The notes under the pieces: model-generated | The model's input: only the letters and a program-made list of their open reading frames with translations | Databases searched by the model: none | Told to the model about the DNA's origin: nothing | Assembly: GCA_036676235.1 (NCBI GenBank) | Contig: JAKFDI010000022.1 | Location: 1 to 64,000 of the forward strand | From: JAKFDI01 sp036676235 | GTDB taxonomy: Bacteria; Pseudomonadota; Gammaproteobacteria; Burkholderiales; Burkholderiaceae_C | Length of the DNA: 64,000 bases | Direction: 5' to 3' | Translations under genes and position numbers: made by a program | Part shown: one piece after another, positions 43,870-54,524 of the stretch | Position numbering within the stretch: position 1 is the first letter of the stretch | How the letters are laid out: the number at the start of each line of letters is the position of its first letter

Positions 43870-45402
43870 TCACAAGGGGATATTGCCGTGCTTGCGCCAC
43901 GGGTTCTCCACCTTCTTGTCGCGCAGCATCGCCAGCGACCGGCAGATGCGCTTGCGCGTCTCGTGCGGCTGGATCACGTCGTCGATGAAGCCGCGCGAGC
44001 CGGCCACGAAGGGGTTCGCAAACCGCGCCTTGTATTCCGCCTCGCGCGCCGCGAGCTTGGCCGGGTCGTTCTTGTCTTCGCGGAAGATGATCTCCACCGC
44101 GCCCTTGGCGCCCATCACCGCGATCTCGGCGTTGGGCCACGCGAAGTTCACGTCCCCGCGCAAATGCTTGGAACTCATCACGTCGTAGGCGCCGCCGTAG
44201 GCCTTGCGCGTGATCACCGTCACCTTCGGCACCGTGCATTCGGCATACGCGAACAGCAGCTTCGCGCCGTGCTTGATGATGCCGCCGTACTCTTGCGACG
44301 TGCCCGGCATGAAGCCCGGCACGTCGACGAAGGTGACCACCGGAATGTTGAACGCATCGCAGAAGCGCACGAAACGCGCCGCCTTGATGCTGCTCTTGAT
44401 GTCCAGGCAGCCCGCCAGCACCAGCGGGTTGTTGGCGACGATGCCCACCGTCTGCCCTTCCATGCGCCCGAAGCCGATGACGATATTGCGCGCGTACTCG
44501 GGCTGCAGCTCGAAGAAGTCGCCGTCGTCCACCACCTTCAGGATCAGCTCGGTGATGTCGTAGGGCTTGTTCGCGTTGTCGGGCACCAGCGTGTCCAGCG
44601 AATAGTCCAGGCGATCGGCGGCATCGCCCGCCCAGCGCACCGGCGGCTTCTCGCGGTTGGACAGCGGCAGGAAGTTGAAAAAGCGCCGCAGCATGATGAT
44701 GGCTTCGACGTCGTTCTCGAACGCGAGGTCGGCCACGCCGCTCTTCGTGGTGTGGGTGGAAGCGCCGCCCAGTTCTTCGGCCGTCACCGATTCGTGCGTC
44801 ACGGTCTTCACCACCTCGGGGCCGGTGACGAACATGTACGAGCTGTCCTTCACCATGAAGATGAAGTCGGTCATGGCCGGCGAATACACCGCGCCGCCGG
44901 CACACGGGCCCATGATCATGCTGATCTGCGGGATCACGCCCGAGGCCATCACGTTGCGCTGGAACACGTCGGCATAACCGCCGAGCGAAGCCACGCCTTC
45001 CTGGATGCGCGCGCCGCCGGAGTCGTTGAGGCCGATGACGGGCGCACCCACCTTCATCGCCTGGTCCATCACCTTGCAGATCTTCTCGGCATGGGCCTCG
45101 GAAAGTGCGCCGCCGAAGACGGTGAAGTCCTGGCTGAAGACGAAGACGAGGCGGCCGTTGATCATGCCGTAGCCCGTCACCACGCCGTCGCCCGGCGGCT
45201 TGTTGCCCGCCATGCCGAAGTCGTGGCAACGGTGCTCCACGAACATGTCCCATTCCTCGAAGGTGCCTTCGTCGAACAGCAGGTCCAGCCGCTCGCGCGC
45301 GGTGAGCTTGCCCTTCTTGTGCTGCGCGTCGATGCGTTTTTCGCCGCCGCCCAGTCGCGCGGCGTCGCGCTTGGCTTCGAGCTGTTCGATGATGTCGTGC
45401 AT
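43870..45402 (-). CDS. pccB: Propionyl-CoA carboxylase beta chain (carboxyltransferase)
   Basis: A 510-residue carboxyltransferase. Signatures include LTARERLDLLFDEGTFEEWD, the CoA oxyanion loops GLNDSGGARIQEGVASLGGYADVF and MGPCAGGAVYSPAMTDFIFMV, and PVVTFVDVPGFMPGTSQEYGGIIKHGAKLL. Length and sequence match PccB-type subunits. The start at 45402 follows the meaB stop by 23 bases with only a weak Shine-Dalgarno. Together with pccA it makes methylmalonyl-CoA from propionyl-CoA in this operon. Confidence 0.94.
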   Translation of the reverse strand: MHDIIEQLEAKRDAARLGGGEKRIDAQHKKGKLTARERLDLLFDEGTFEEWDMFVEHRCHDFGMAGNKPPGDGVVTGYGMINGRLVFVFSQDFTVFGGALSEAHAEKICKVMDQAMKVGAPVIGLNDSGGARIQEGVASLGGYADVFQRNVMASGVIPQISMIMGPCAGGAVYSPAMTDFIFMVKDSSYMFVTGPEVVKTVTHESVTAEELGGASTHTTKSGVADLAFENDVEAIIMLRRFFNFLPLSNREKPPVRWAGDAADRLDYSLDTLVPDNANKPYDITELILKVVDDGDFFELQPEYARNIVIGFGRMEGQTVGIVANNPLVLAGCLDIKSSIKAARFVRFCDAFNIPVVTFVDVPGFMPGTSQEYGGIIKHGAKLLFAYAECTVPKVTVITRKAYGGAYDVMSSKHLRGDVNFAWPNAEIAVMGAKGAVEIIFREDKNDPAKLAAREAEYKARFANPFVAGSRGFIDDVIQPHETRKRICRSLAMLRDKKVENPWRKHGNIPL

Positions 45403-45425
45403 GGTTGTTGGTCTTTCGTCGTCAA

Positions 45426-47006
45426 TCAGTCCATGAGGTCGAGCAGGCGGCGCGCGGCCACCGAGGCGGCAAGCGTGCCGGCTTCGACTTCGGCGCTGGT
45501 GGCGGCCAGCGCCTCTTTCACTTGCGGGTCGGCGCGAAACCGCGCCTTGAGTCCGGCCTCGATGCGTTCCCACATCCAGGCGCGGTTCTGGTGTTGGCGA
45601 CGTGTGGCGAAGCGGCCGCTTTCGTTCTGCAGTTTCTGGAAGCGCGTGACGGCGTGCCAGAAGTCGCCCAGGCCCTGTGCTTTCAATGCGGAGAGTTCCA
45701 GCACCTGCGGCTGCCAGAGCTTGTCGTCGTGCGCGGCGTGCGCCGGATTGCCATGCTGGCCGAACAGGCGCAGCGCCGAGCTGATCTGCGCACGGGCGCG
45801 ACGGGCGGCATCGGGGTCGAGGTCGGCCTTGTTGATGGCCACCAGATCTGCGAGCTCCATCACGCCCTTCTTGATGGCCTGCAGGTCGTCGCCGGCGTTG
45901 GGGAGTTGCAGCAGCACGAACATGTCGGTCATGCCGGCCACGGCGGTTTCGCTCTGGCCGACGCCGACCGTCTCGACGATCACGATGTCGTAGCCGGCGG
46001 CTTCGAGCACCAGCATCGATTCGCGCGTCTTCTCCGCCACACCGCCCAGCGTGCCGCTGGAGGGGCTGGGGCGGATGTAGGCGTGCTCGTTGATCGAGAG
46101 CTGCTCCATGCGCGTCTTGTCGCCGAGGATGGAGCCGCCGGAGACGGTGGAGGACGGGTCGATGGCGAGCACGGCGACCCGGTGGCCTTGCGCAATCAGC
46201 AGGAGGCCGAGGGCTTCGATGAAGGTGGACTTGCCGACGCCGGGGACGCCGGAGATGCCGAGGCGCAGGGACCTGCCGGTGTGGGGGATGAGGGCGGTGA
46301 GGAGGTCGTCTGCCTGGGCGCGGTGGTCGGGGCGGGTGGATTCGAGGAGGGTGATGGATTTGGCGATGGCGCGGCGGCGTTGGGGAGCGGGGCCGTGGAG
46401 GAGTGCCTGCGCGAGCCCTTCGACAGGCTGAGGCCGTTCGGCAGGCTCACGATGCACGGGCCCTTCGATAAGCTCAGGGCAAACGGGGGGTGTTGCTCCA
46501 TCGCTCAATCCCACCCCACCCCGTTCGGGCTGAGCTTGTCGAAGCCCCTGCCGCACGCCCGCCGGCCCTTCGACGGGCTCAGGGCGAACGGCGGGGGATG
46601 TGGCGCCACCTCTGCCCTCCACCACCCGTTCGGGCTGAGCCTGTCGAAGCCCCTTCTGAGCATCCGCAGGCCCTTCGACAAGCTCAGGGCGAACGGGTTT
46701 GCTTGAGTCTGCGGAAGAGGGCCTCATGCGATTGCGCGCCAGCTCACTGAGCCGCACCCAGTCCCCCGCGATCAACGCCTCCTTCTTCGCCCTCCCCCAA
46801 CCCTTGATCCGCATCTCCGCCGCCAGCGCCTCGTCTCGCGACGCCGTTTCCTGCGACCACACCAGCCGCACCGGCCGCCGCTCCTGCGTATAGCCCGGCA
46901 ACTCGCCCGCCTGATGCTTGGCCACGCGCAGTTCCAGCTCGTCCGTATGCCCGACGTAATACGACCCGTCGGCGCACTGCAGCATGTAGACGAAGAACGG
47001 CTTCAA
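45426..47006 (-). CDS. meaB: GIY-YIG domain fused through a repeat-encoded linker to MeaB GTPase
   Basis: One uninterrupted 526-codon frame encodes three parts. Residues 1-92 are a GIY-YIG nuclease domain of the YhbQ type (FVYMLQCADGSYYVGHTD, then RIKGWGRAKKEALIAGDW). Residues about 105-197 are translated dispersed repeats, recognisable as VRPELVEG and LRQAQPER blocks. Residues 198-526 are MeaB, the chaperone GTPase that guards methylmalonyl-CoA mutase: P-loop GVPGVGKS at 253-260, VETVGVGQSE and NKAD. The native MeaB start seems lost; GTG at 46457 would give a 343-residue MeaB alone. The frame opens with TTG at 47006, six bases after the mutase stop. Whether a fusion protein or a re-initiated MeaB is made is unknown. 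Confidence 0.8.
   Translation of the reverse strand: MKPFFVYMLQCADGSYYVGHTDELELRVAKHQAGELPGYTQERRPVRLVWSQETASRDEALAAEMRIKGWGRAKKEALIAGDWVRLSELARNRMRPSSADSSKPVRPELVEGPADAQKGLRQAQPERVVEGRGGATSPAVRPEPVEGPAGVRQGLRQAQPERGGVGLSDGATPPVCPELIEGPVHREPAERPQPVEGLAQALLHGPAPQRRRAIAKSITLLESTRPDHRAQADDLLTALIPHTGRSLRLGISGVPGVGKSTFIEALGLLLIAQGHRVAVLAIDPSSTVSGGSILGDKTRMEQLSINEHAYIRPSPSSGTLGGVAEKTRESMLVLEAAGYDIVIVETVGVGQSETAVAGMTDMFVLLQLPNAGDDLQAIKKGVMELADLVAINKADLDPDAARRARAQISSALRLFGQHGNPAHAAHDDKLWQPQVLELSALKAQGLGDFWHAVTRFQKLQNESGRFATRRQHQNRAWMWERIEAGLKARFRADPQVKEALAATSAEVEAGTLAASVAARRLLDLMD
46415..46703. repeat. Six TTCGACA repeats inside the GIY-YIG/MeaB reading frame
   Basis: Units at about 46416-46440, 46461-46487, 46521-46544, 46566-46590, 46626-46650 and 46671-46697, in alternating orientation. 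Every unit is free of stop codons in the meaB frame. Plus-oriented copies read VRPELVEG-like and minus-oriented copies LRQAQPER-like when translated on the minus strand. Confidence 0.85.
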
Positions 47007-47012
47007 GACGGT

Positions 47013-49166
<2,154 letters not shown>

Positions 49167-49265
49167 TCAAATGCTCCAAGTGGCGCAGGTCGCCGCGTGC
49201 CGTGCGCCACCCGGCCACCCCCCGCGAGGCGTTCGCGGGTTTGCGTCGTCGCCAGCGCGTAGGCC

Positions 49266-49285
49266 ATAATTCAAAATTGAATTAT
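49266..49285. promoter_or_regulatory. 20-bp palindrome, candidate GntR operator
   Basis: Perfect 9-bp arms ATAATTCAA and TTGAATTAT flank a two-base AA centre. It lies 100 bases from the mutase start and 110 bases from the gntR start, in the divergent promoter region, and is the most AT-rich site of the neighbourhood. It is well placed for autoregulation and control of the propionyl-CoA operon. Confidence 0.7.
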
Positions 49286-49394
49286 ATGTTTGGAGTGCCG
49301 CGTTTCGTCCAGTGGGAGTGCGCGCGGCGGTTCAGACGCAAAGCCGGGCTGCATCCCTGATCGGATGCGTGCAAGGCGCGAACCCGGACCCCCG

Positions 49395-50081
49395 ATGGCA
49401 ACGTCCAGCGAATCTGCCGACCTCCACACGCCGCGAGCCGCCGCGAAGGAGCCGCGCCTATTGGAAGGCGCGCTCTACGAGCGTGTGGCCGTGCGGCTGC
49501 GCGAACGCATCGTCTCGCACACGCTGGCGCCCGGCAGCTGGATCGACGAGCAGACGCTAGCCGCCGAGTTCGGCATCAGCCGCACGCCGCTGCGCGAGGC
49601 GCTGAAGGTTCTTGCGGCCGAGGGTCTGGTGACGATGAAGCTGCGCCGTGGCGCCTACGTCACCGAGGTGTCGGAACGCGATCTGGTCGAGGTCTATCAC
49701 CTCCTGGCCCTGCTGGAGAGCGATGCCGCGGCCATCGTCGCGCAGGAGGCGAGCGATGCCCAGATCGCCGAACTGGCGGAACTGCACGCGGTGCTGGAGG
49801 CGACCGTCGACGACCGCGACGCGTTCTTCGCAGCCAACGAGCGATTCCACATGCACCTGCTCGAGATCGCCGGCAACCGTTGGCGCAACCAGACGGTGGC
49901 CGATCTGCGCAAGGTGATGAAGCTGTACCGCCACCATTCGCTGTTCAAGCAGGGGCGGCTGCAGGCGTCGCTCGCGGAACACCGCTGCATCATGGAGGCG
50001 CTGCGCGCACGCGACGCGCAGCACGCGCAGCAGCTCATGCGCACGCACATTGCTCAAGGACGTGAAGCAGCCGAGCGCTGA
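49395..50081 (+). CDS. GntR-family (FCD/FadR subfamily) transcriptional regulator
   Basis: A 228-residue regulator. The winged-helix domain is LYERVAVRLRERIVSHTLAPGSWIDEQTLAAEFGISRTPLREALKVL. The FCD ligand domain follows, with metal-type histidines and acidic residues in ANERFHMHLLEIAGNRW and LAEHRCIMEALRARD. I start at ATG 49395 (MATSSESAD); ATG at 49365 is possible. Divergent orientation from the mutase operon and the shared palindrome indicate that it senses a propionate-pathway metabolite, an inference. Confidence 0.9.
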   Translation: MATSSESADLHTPRAAAKEPRLLEGALYERVAVRLRERIVSHTLAPGSWIDEQTLAAEFGISRTPLREALKVLAAEGLVTMKLRRGAYVTEVSERDLVEVYHLLALLESDAAAIVAQEASDAQIAELAELHAVLEATVDDRDAFFAANERFHMHLLEIAGNRWRNQTVADLRKVMKLYRHHSLFKQGRLQASLAEHRCIMEALRARDAQHAQQLMRTHIAQGREAAER

Positions 50082-50119
50082 GCCGCCGCGTTCCCCTCTC
50101 ACTTCATTGGCATCCACGC

Positions 50120-50395
50120 ATGAACGTCCACATCGAACACCACCCCGAACAGTCGCGCTTCCAGGCCACGGTCGAAGGCCACCTGTGCGTGGCCGAGTAC
50201 GAACTGCACGGCCGCGAGATGCACATGACGCACACCGTCGTGCCGGCGCCGGTCGGCGGCCGCGGCATCGCCGCCGAACTGGTGCGCACCGCCCTCGCTC
50301 ATGCGCAGGCGCAAGGGCTGCGCGTCAAGCCGGTGTGCTCGTACGTGCGGGCGTACATGCAGCGCCATCCGGAAACGCTGGCGCTGCAAGCGTGA
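50120..50395 (+). CDS. Small GNAT-like acetyltransferase (YjdJ/GCN5-related type)
   Basis: A 91-residue single-domain protein of the short N-acetyltransferase family. It shows the compact acetyl-CoA loop VPAPVGGRGIAAELVRTALAHAQAQGLRV followed by PVCSYVRAYMQRHPE, the conserved C-terminal block of the family. Substrate unknown. It is followed ten bases later by a DUF924 gene on the same strand, suggesting co-transcription. Confidence 0.88.
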   Translation: MNVHIEHHPEQSRFQATVEGHLCVAEYELHGREMHMTHTVVPAPVGGRGIAAELVRTALAHAQAQGLRVKPVCSYVRAYMQRHPETLALQA

Positions 50396-50405
50396 GGTCG
50401 CAGTG

Positions 50406-50993
50406 ATGAACATTTCCGATTCCGCTCAAGCCGTTCTCGACTTCTGGTTCGGCGCGCCCGGCACGCCGCAGCACGGCCAGGCGCGACCCGAGTGGTTCGT
50501 GAAGAAGCCGGCCTTCGACGAGGAGATCCGGCAGCGCTTCGCCCCGTTGATCGACGCAGCCTGCGCCGGCCAGTTGCGCGACTGGATGGATGCGCCGGCC
50601 CCGGCGCTCGCGCGCATCCTGCTGCTCGACCAGTTCACCCGCAACGTCCACCGCGACACGCCGCGCGCCTTCGCAGGCGATGCACTGGCGCTGGAGGCCG
50701 CGCGCCGGCTGGTGTCGACCGGCGAGGACGAGGCGCTGCCGCCGCTGCAGCGCGCCTTCGTCTACATGCCGTTCGAGCACGCCGAGGATCGGGCGGCGCA
50801 GGACGAGGCGGTGCGGCTGTTCACGCAACTCGCGTCACAGGCATCGGGCTTCGAGTCGATGCTCGACTACGCCATCCGCCATCGCGAAGTGATCGAGCGA
50901 TTCGGGCGCTTTCCGCATCGCAATGCCATCGTGAGGCGGGTGTCGACGGCGGAGGAACTGAGCTTCCTCGAACAACCCGGATCGCGGTTCTGA
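50406..50993 (+). CDS. DUF924 family protein
   Basis: A 195-residue soluble protein of the DUF924 family, a TPR-like helical fold of unknown function. Recognisable blocks are VLDFWFGAPG near the start, WFVKKPAFDEEIRQRF, ARILLLDQFTRNVHRDTPRAFAGDALAL and VYMPFEHAEDRAAQDEAVRLF, and the end FGRFPHRNAIVRR. Start ATG 50406; GTG at 50403 overlaps it. It ends at a paired-hairpin element. Confidence 0.9.
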   Translation: MNISDSAQAVLDFWFGAPGTPQHGQARPEWFVKKPAFDEEIRQRFAPLIDAACAGQLRDWMDAPAPALARILLLDQFTRNVHRDTPRAFAGDALALEAARRLVSTGEDEALPPLQRAFVYMPFEHAEDRAAQDEAVRLFTQLASQASGFESMLDYAIRHREVIERFGRFPHRNAIVRRVSTAEELSFLEQPGSRF

Positions 50994-50997
50994 GAGA

Positions 50998-51098
50998 GCC
51001 CTCACCCCACCCCTCTCCCGCAAGCGGGAGAGGGAGCTGGCCGGCTTGTATTCGCCCCCTCGCCCCCCGCAGGGGGAGAGGGTGGGGGTGAGGGGGTG
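50998..51098. repeat. Double-hairpin intergenic element, copy 3
   Basis: Two palindromes (about 51000-51037 and 51055-51098) with CCCTCTCCC and GGGAGAGGG cores lie between the convergent DUF924 and acyl-CoA ligase genes. Same family as copies at 3.2, 28.4 and 59.0 kb. Confidence 0.75.
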
Positions 51099-51134
51099 GC
51101 GGAGAACGCTCGCGGTGTCGACGAGCAAGCCATC

Positions 51135-52841
51135 TCAAGCCGCCTTCTTCACCCCCTCGGCGTCCTGCAAGAGCCGCCACATCACCTTGCCCGAACCCGA
51201 CTTCGGCAGCGCGTCGACAAACTCCACCAGCCGCGGCACCTTGTAGGCCGCCATGTGCTCGCGCGCCCAGCCGATGATGTCGTCCGCCGTGGTCTTGCCC
51301 TTGGCCTCGGTGCGCAGCACCACCACCGCCTTCACCGTCTCGCCGCGGTATTCGTCGCGCGAGGAAATGATGCAGGCCTCCTGCACCGCCGGGTGCTTGT
51401 AGAGCAGCATCTCCACCTCGGCCGGCCACACCTTGAAGCCGCTCGCGTTGATCATGCGCTTGAGCCGGTCGGTGATGAAGAAGTAGCCGTCCTCGTCCAT
51501 GCGGCCCAGGTCCCCGGTGCGGAAGAAGGACTTGCCGTCGATGTCGACGAAGGCCGCCTTCGTCGCATCCGGGTGCTTCCAGTAGCCCTTGAACACCATC
51601 GGCCCGTTCGTCACGATTTCGCCGGTCTCGCCCGGCGGCAGTTCGCGCAGCGTGTCGGGGTCGACCACGCGCGAATCGACGCCGTAGATCGGAATCCCCA
51701 GGCACTGCAGCTTGGGTGATTCGGGCGGGTTGGCGTGCGTGGGCGCGGCGGTTTCGGTCAGGCCGTAGCCTTCGGCAAACATCAGCCCGTACTGGTCGCG
51801 CAGGCGCTCGGCCACGGCCTGCGGCATGGCCGCGCCGCCGCCGCTCATGAACTTCAGGCTCGACAGGTCGAAGCTCGCGTAGTTGGGGCTGCCGAAGAGG
51901 TCGATCACCATCGTCGGGATGCAGGTCCAGTGCGTGATGCCGTAGCGCGAGATCCAGCGTCCGGCAAGTTCGCGGTCCCAGCGCGGCATCACCACCACCG
52001 TGGCTCCGGCGTAGATGGCGCCGTGCACGCTGTACATCAGCCCGGTGATGTGGAAGAACGGCACGACGCCTAAGCCCACCGTCTCGGGGCCGGAGTGCGT
52101 CCAGCTCGTTCCCACGGCGTTGGCCATCAGCGTGCGGTGGGTGTGGATGCAGCCCTTCGGATGGCCGGTGGTGCCCGAGGTGTAGGGCAGGATCGCCATG
52201 TCGTCGGGCTGGCTGGTGAGCGGGCCGGGTTGCAGCTTCTGCGCCAGCACATCGGTCCAGCGCACGGTGCCCGCCGGCAGCGGCGGGTCGGCGCGCAGCC
52301 AGGCTTCCATCGCGGCAGAAGGCGCATCGGCCGCGTCGAGCGGGCCTTCGGGCATGGCATCGGTGTAGCGCGTGGCGACGATGTGCTGCAGCCGCTGCGC
52401 CTCCGGCAGGCCGGCGCTGGCTTCGGCGAGTGCTGCGGCCACGTCGACGGTGCAGATCGCCACCTTGGCGTCGGCATCGGTGATGTAGTGCTTCAGCTCC
52501 TCGGCCCGGTTCATCGGGTTGACGGGCACCACCACCGCGCCGGCGCGCAGGATGCCGTAGAACGCGGCGCCGAACTGCGGGCAGTTCTGCATGTCGAGCA
52601 GCACGCGGTCGCCCGCTTTCACGCCCACGCTCTGCAGCCAGCCGGCCACGGCCTCGGCCTGCGCCTTGGCTTGCGAGAAGCTCATCGCGCGGCCGAAGAA
52701 CAGGTACAGCGGCTTGTCGGGAAAGCGCGCCGCGCTCACCTCGAGGTTGAACCAGAGCGTTGTCTCGGGAATGACCAGATCGCGCGGCAGGCGCTTGGGC
52801 CAGCTCTTTTGCTGCGGGCGGATCGGGGCGGCGGTGTTCAC
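51135..52841 (-). CDS. Fatty-acyl-CoA ligase (AMP-binding, ANL family)
   Basis: A 568-residue adenylate-forming enzyme, long-chain-acyl-CoA synthetase type. The P-loop-like motif is LPYTSGTTGHPKGCIHTHRTL; the core continues with FAEGYGLTETAAPTHAN, the hinge GDLGRMDEDGYFFITDRLKRMINASGFKVWPAEVE and the catalytic Lys in PKSGSGKVMWRLLQ. I use GTG 52841 with AAGGAG eight bases upstream; an earlier in-frame TTG lacks a ribosome-binding site. The true acyl substrate is unclear. Confidence 0.92.
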   Translation of the reverse strand: MNTAAPIRPQQKSWPKRLPRDLVIPETTLWFNLEVSAARFPDKPLYLFFGRAMSFSQAKAQAEAVAGWLQSVGVKAGDRVLLDMQNCPQFGAAFYGILRAGAVVVPVNPMNRAEELKHYITDADAKVAICTVDVAAALAEASAGLPEAQRLQHIVATRYTDAMPEGPLDAADAPSAAMEAWLRADPPLPAGTVRWTDVLAQKLQPGPLTSQPDDMAILPYTSGTTGHPKGCIHTHRTLMANAVGTSWTHSGPETVGLGVVPFFHITGLMYSVHGAIYAGATVVVMPRWDRELAGRWISRYGITHWTCIPTMVIDLFGSPNYASFDLSSLKFMSGGGAAMPQAVAERLRDQYGLMFAEGYGLTETAAPTHANPPESPKLQCLGIPIYGVDSRVVDPDTLRELPPGETGEIVTNGPMVFKGYWKHPDATKAAFVDIDGKSFFRTGDLGRMDEDGYFFITDRLKRMINASGFKVWPAEVEMLLYKHPAVQEACIISSRDEYRGETVKAVVVLRTEAKGKTTADDIIGWAREHMAAYKVPRLVEFVDALPKSGSGKVMWRLLQDAEGVKKAA

Positions 52842-53033
52842 GTGGGGTCTCCTTGGATGCGTGGGCAATTCGTCGCCCGAGCATCGCCTATCGCGGCGGG
52901 CGGGGCTATCAGCAAAGCCACCGAGGAACCGGTGCGCACCGCCCCGCGTCGGCTAGGGCTTTTCCCCTCCATCGAGGTTGTCGCACCATGCGTCGATGCG
53001 GCCTTCGGGCCGGCCCCACAGACGGAGATCCGA

Positions 53034-54524
53034 ATGCCCTTGTCCCGCCTCCCGACCCGCGCCACCCTCGCCGTTCTGTTCAGCCTGACTGCGGCGGCCT
53101 GTGGCGGCGGCGGCGATTCGGCGCCGGTGCCTGCTCCGCCAACTTCAGCTCCTGTGCCCGGTGCACCGCCACCCGTGGGCGGGGCGCCTGCACCGGCACC
53201 GGGCACGGACACGCAGGCGCCCGAGACCACGCTCAGCGCACCCGCGCATCTGGCCGACGGCCTGGGCGGCGTGCTGGCCGTCTCCGCCGCCGCCAGCGAC
53301 GACACGGGCGTGGCCGGCGTCGAGTTCCAGGTCGACGGCATCGCACTCGGCGGCGAAGACACCACCGCGCCCTACGCCGCGACGCTTGATACCCGCACGC
53401 TCGCCAGCGGCCAGCACGTGGTGCGCGCACGGGCACGCGATGCCGCGGGCAACCGCTCGCCGTGGTCGGCGGCGACGGTGCGCGTGGGCGGCACGCAGCC
53501 GGTGACGCAGGGCTTCACGCGCGACGAGTCGTGGGTCACCGGGCTCGGCAACGCCACCGCCTTCGCCCAGGCACCGGACGGCCGCTGGTTCGTCGCCCTG
53601 CAGCACGGCGCGATCCGCGTGGTGAAGAACGGCGTGCTGCTGCCCACGCCGGCGCGGACCCTCTTTGGGGTCGATTCGACCGGCGAGCGCGGGTTGATCG
53701 GCATTGCCGTGCACCGCGACTTCGCCGCCAACGGTTGGCTCTACCTGCACTACACCACCACGGCGGGCGGCACGCACAACCGCATCGCGCGCATCCAGGT
53801 GACGGGCGACACGGCCAACGATCCCGAGACCGTGTGGGTCGATCTGCCCCAACTCTCGGGTGCGACCAACCACAACGGCGGCGCCCTGCACTTCGACGCG
53901 AACAACAAGCTCTTCGTCGGCGTGGGCGACAACGCGCAGGGCTTTCGCTCGCAGGACCCGAGCCATCCCTTCGGCAAGCTGCTGCGCTTCAACGACGACC
54001 TGACGATCCCGGTCGACAACCCCTTCGCCGGCGCTGTGTGGGCGCTGGGCCTGCGCAACCCGTTCACCTTCGCCATCGACCCGGCCAGCGGCCGCATCCA
54101 CATCAACGACGTGGGCCAGGACACCTGGGAAGAGATCAACCTCGGCGCGGCCGGCGCCAACTACGGTTGGCCCGACTCGGAGGGGCCGGACAACGTCACC
54201 AGCGGCATCACCGCCCCGCTGTTTGCCTATGCGCAGACGCCGGCCTCGCCGCCGGGCTCCGGGCCGGGCGGCTTCTTCACCGGTCAGGCCATCGCGGGCG
54301 GCGCGTTCTATCCGAACAACGGCAACTTCCCAGCGGCCTATCGCGGCAACTACATCTTCGCTGACTTCGGCAGCCGCTTCATCGCCCGGCTCGACCCGAC
54401 CGCCGGCCACGCGGCCTACACGTTCGCGAGCGTCAGCGGCAATCCGGTGGACCTTCGGGTGGGACTCGACGGCGCGCTGTACGTGCTGACGCGAAGCTCG
54501 ATCGTTCGGATCGGCGTTCAGTAG
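53034..54524 (+). CDS. PQQ-dependent sugar dehydrogenase-like lipoprotein with Ig-like domain
   Basis: A 496-residue exported protein. The lipoprotein signal ends at AAACGGGG (acylated Cys near residue 23), followed by a Pro/Ala-rich spacer. An Ig-like domain (about 60-155: ASDDTGVAGVEFQVDG, VRARARDAAGNRS) precedes a six-bladed beta-propeller of the GSDH family with RGLIGIAVHRDF, NHNGGALHFDANNKLFVGVGDN and LRNPFTFAIDPASG. It probably oxidises a sugar or acts as a binding propeller. The start is supported by ACGGAGATCCGA. It overlaps the convergent kinase gene by seven bases. Confidence 0.87.
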   Translation: MPLSRLPTRATLAVLFSLTAAACGGGGDSAPVPAPPTSAPVPGAPPPVGGAPAPAPGTDTQAPETTLSAPAHLADGLGGVLAVSAAASDDTGVAGVEFQVDGIALGGEDTTAPYAATLDTRTLASGQHVVRARARDAAGNRSPWSAATVRVGGTQPVTQGFTRDESWVTGLGNATAFAQAPDGRWFVALQHGAIRVVKNGVLLPTPARTLFGVDSTGERGLIGIAVHRDFAANGWLYLHYTTTAGGTHNRIARIQVTGDTANDPETVWVDLPQLSGATNHNGGALHFDANNKLFVGVGDNAQGFRSQDPSHPFGKLLRFNDDLTIPVDNPFAGAVWALGLRNPFTFAIDPASGRIHINDVGQDTWEEINLGAAGANYGWPDSEGPDNVTSGITAPLFAYAQTPASPPGSGPGGFFTGQAIAGGAFYPNNGNFPAAYRGNYIFADFGSRFIARLDPTAGHAAYTFASVSGNPVDLRVGLDGALYVLTRSSIVRIGVQ

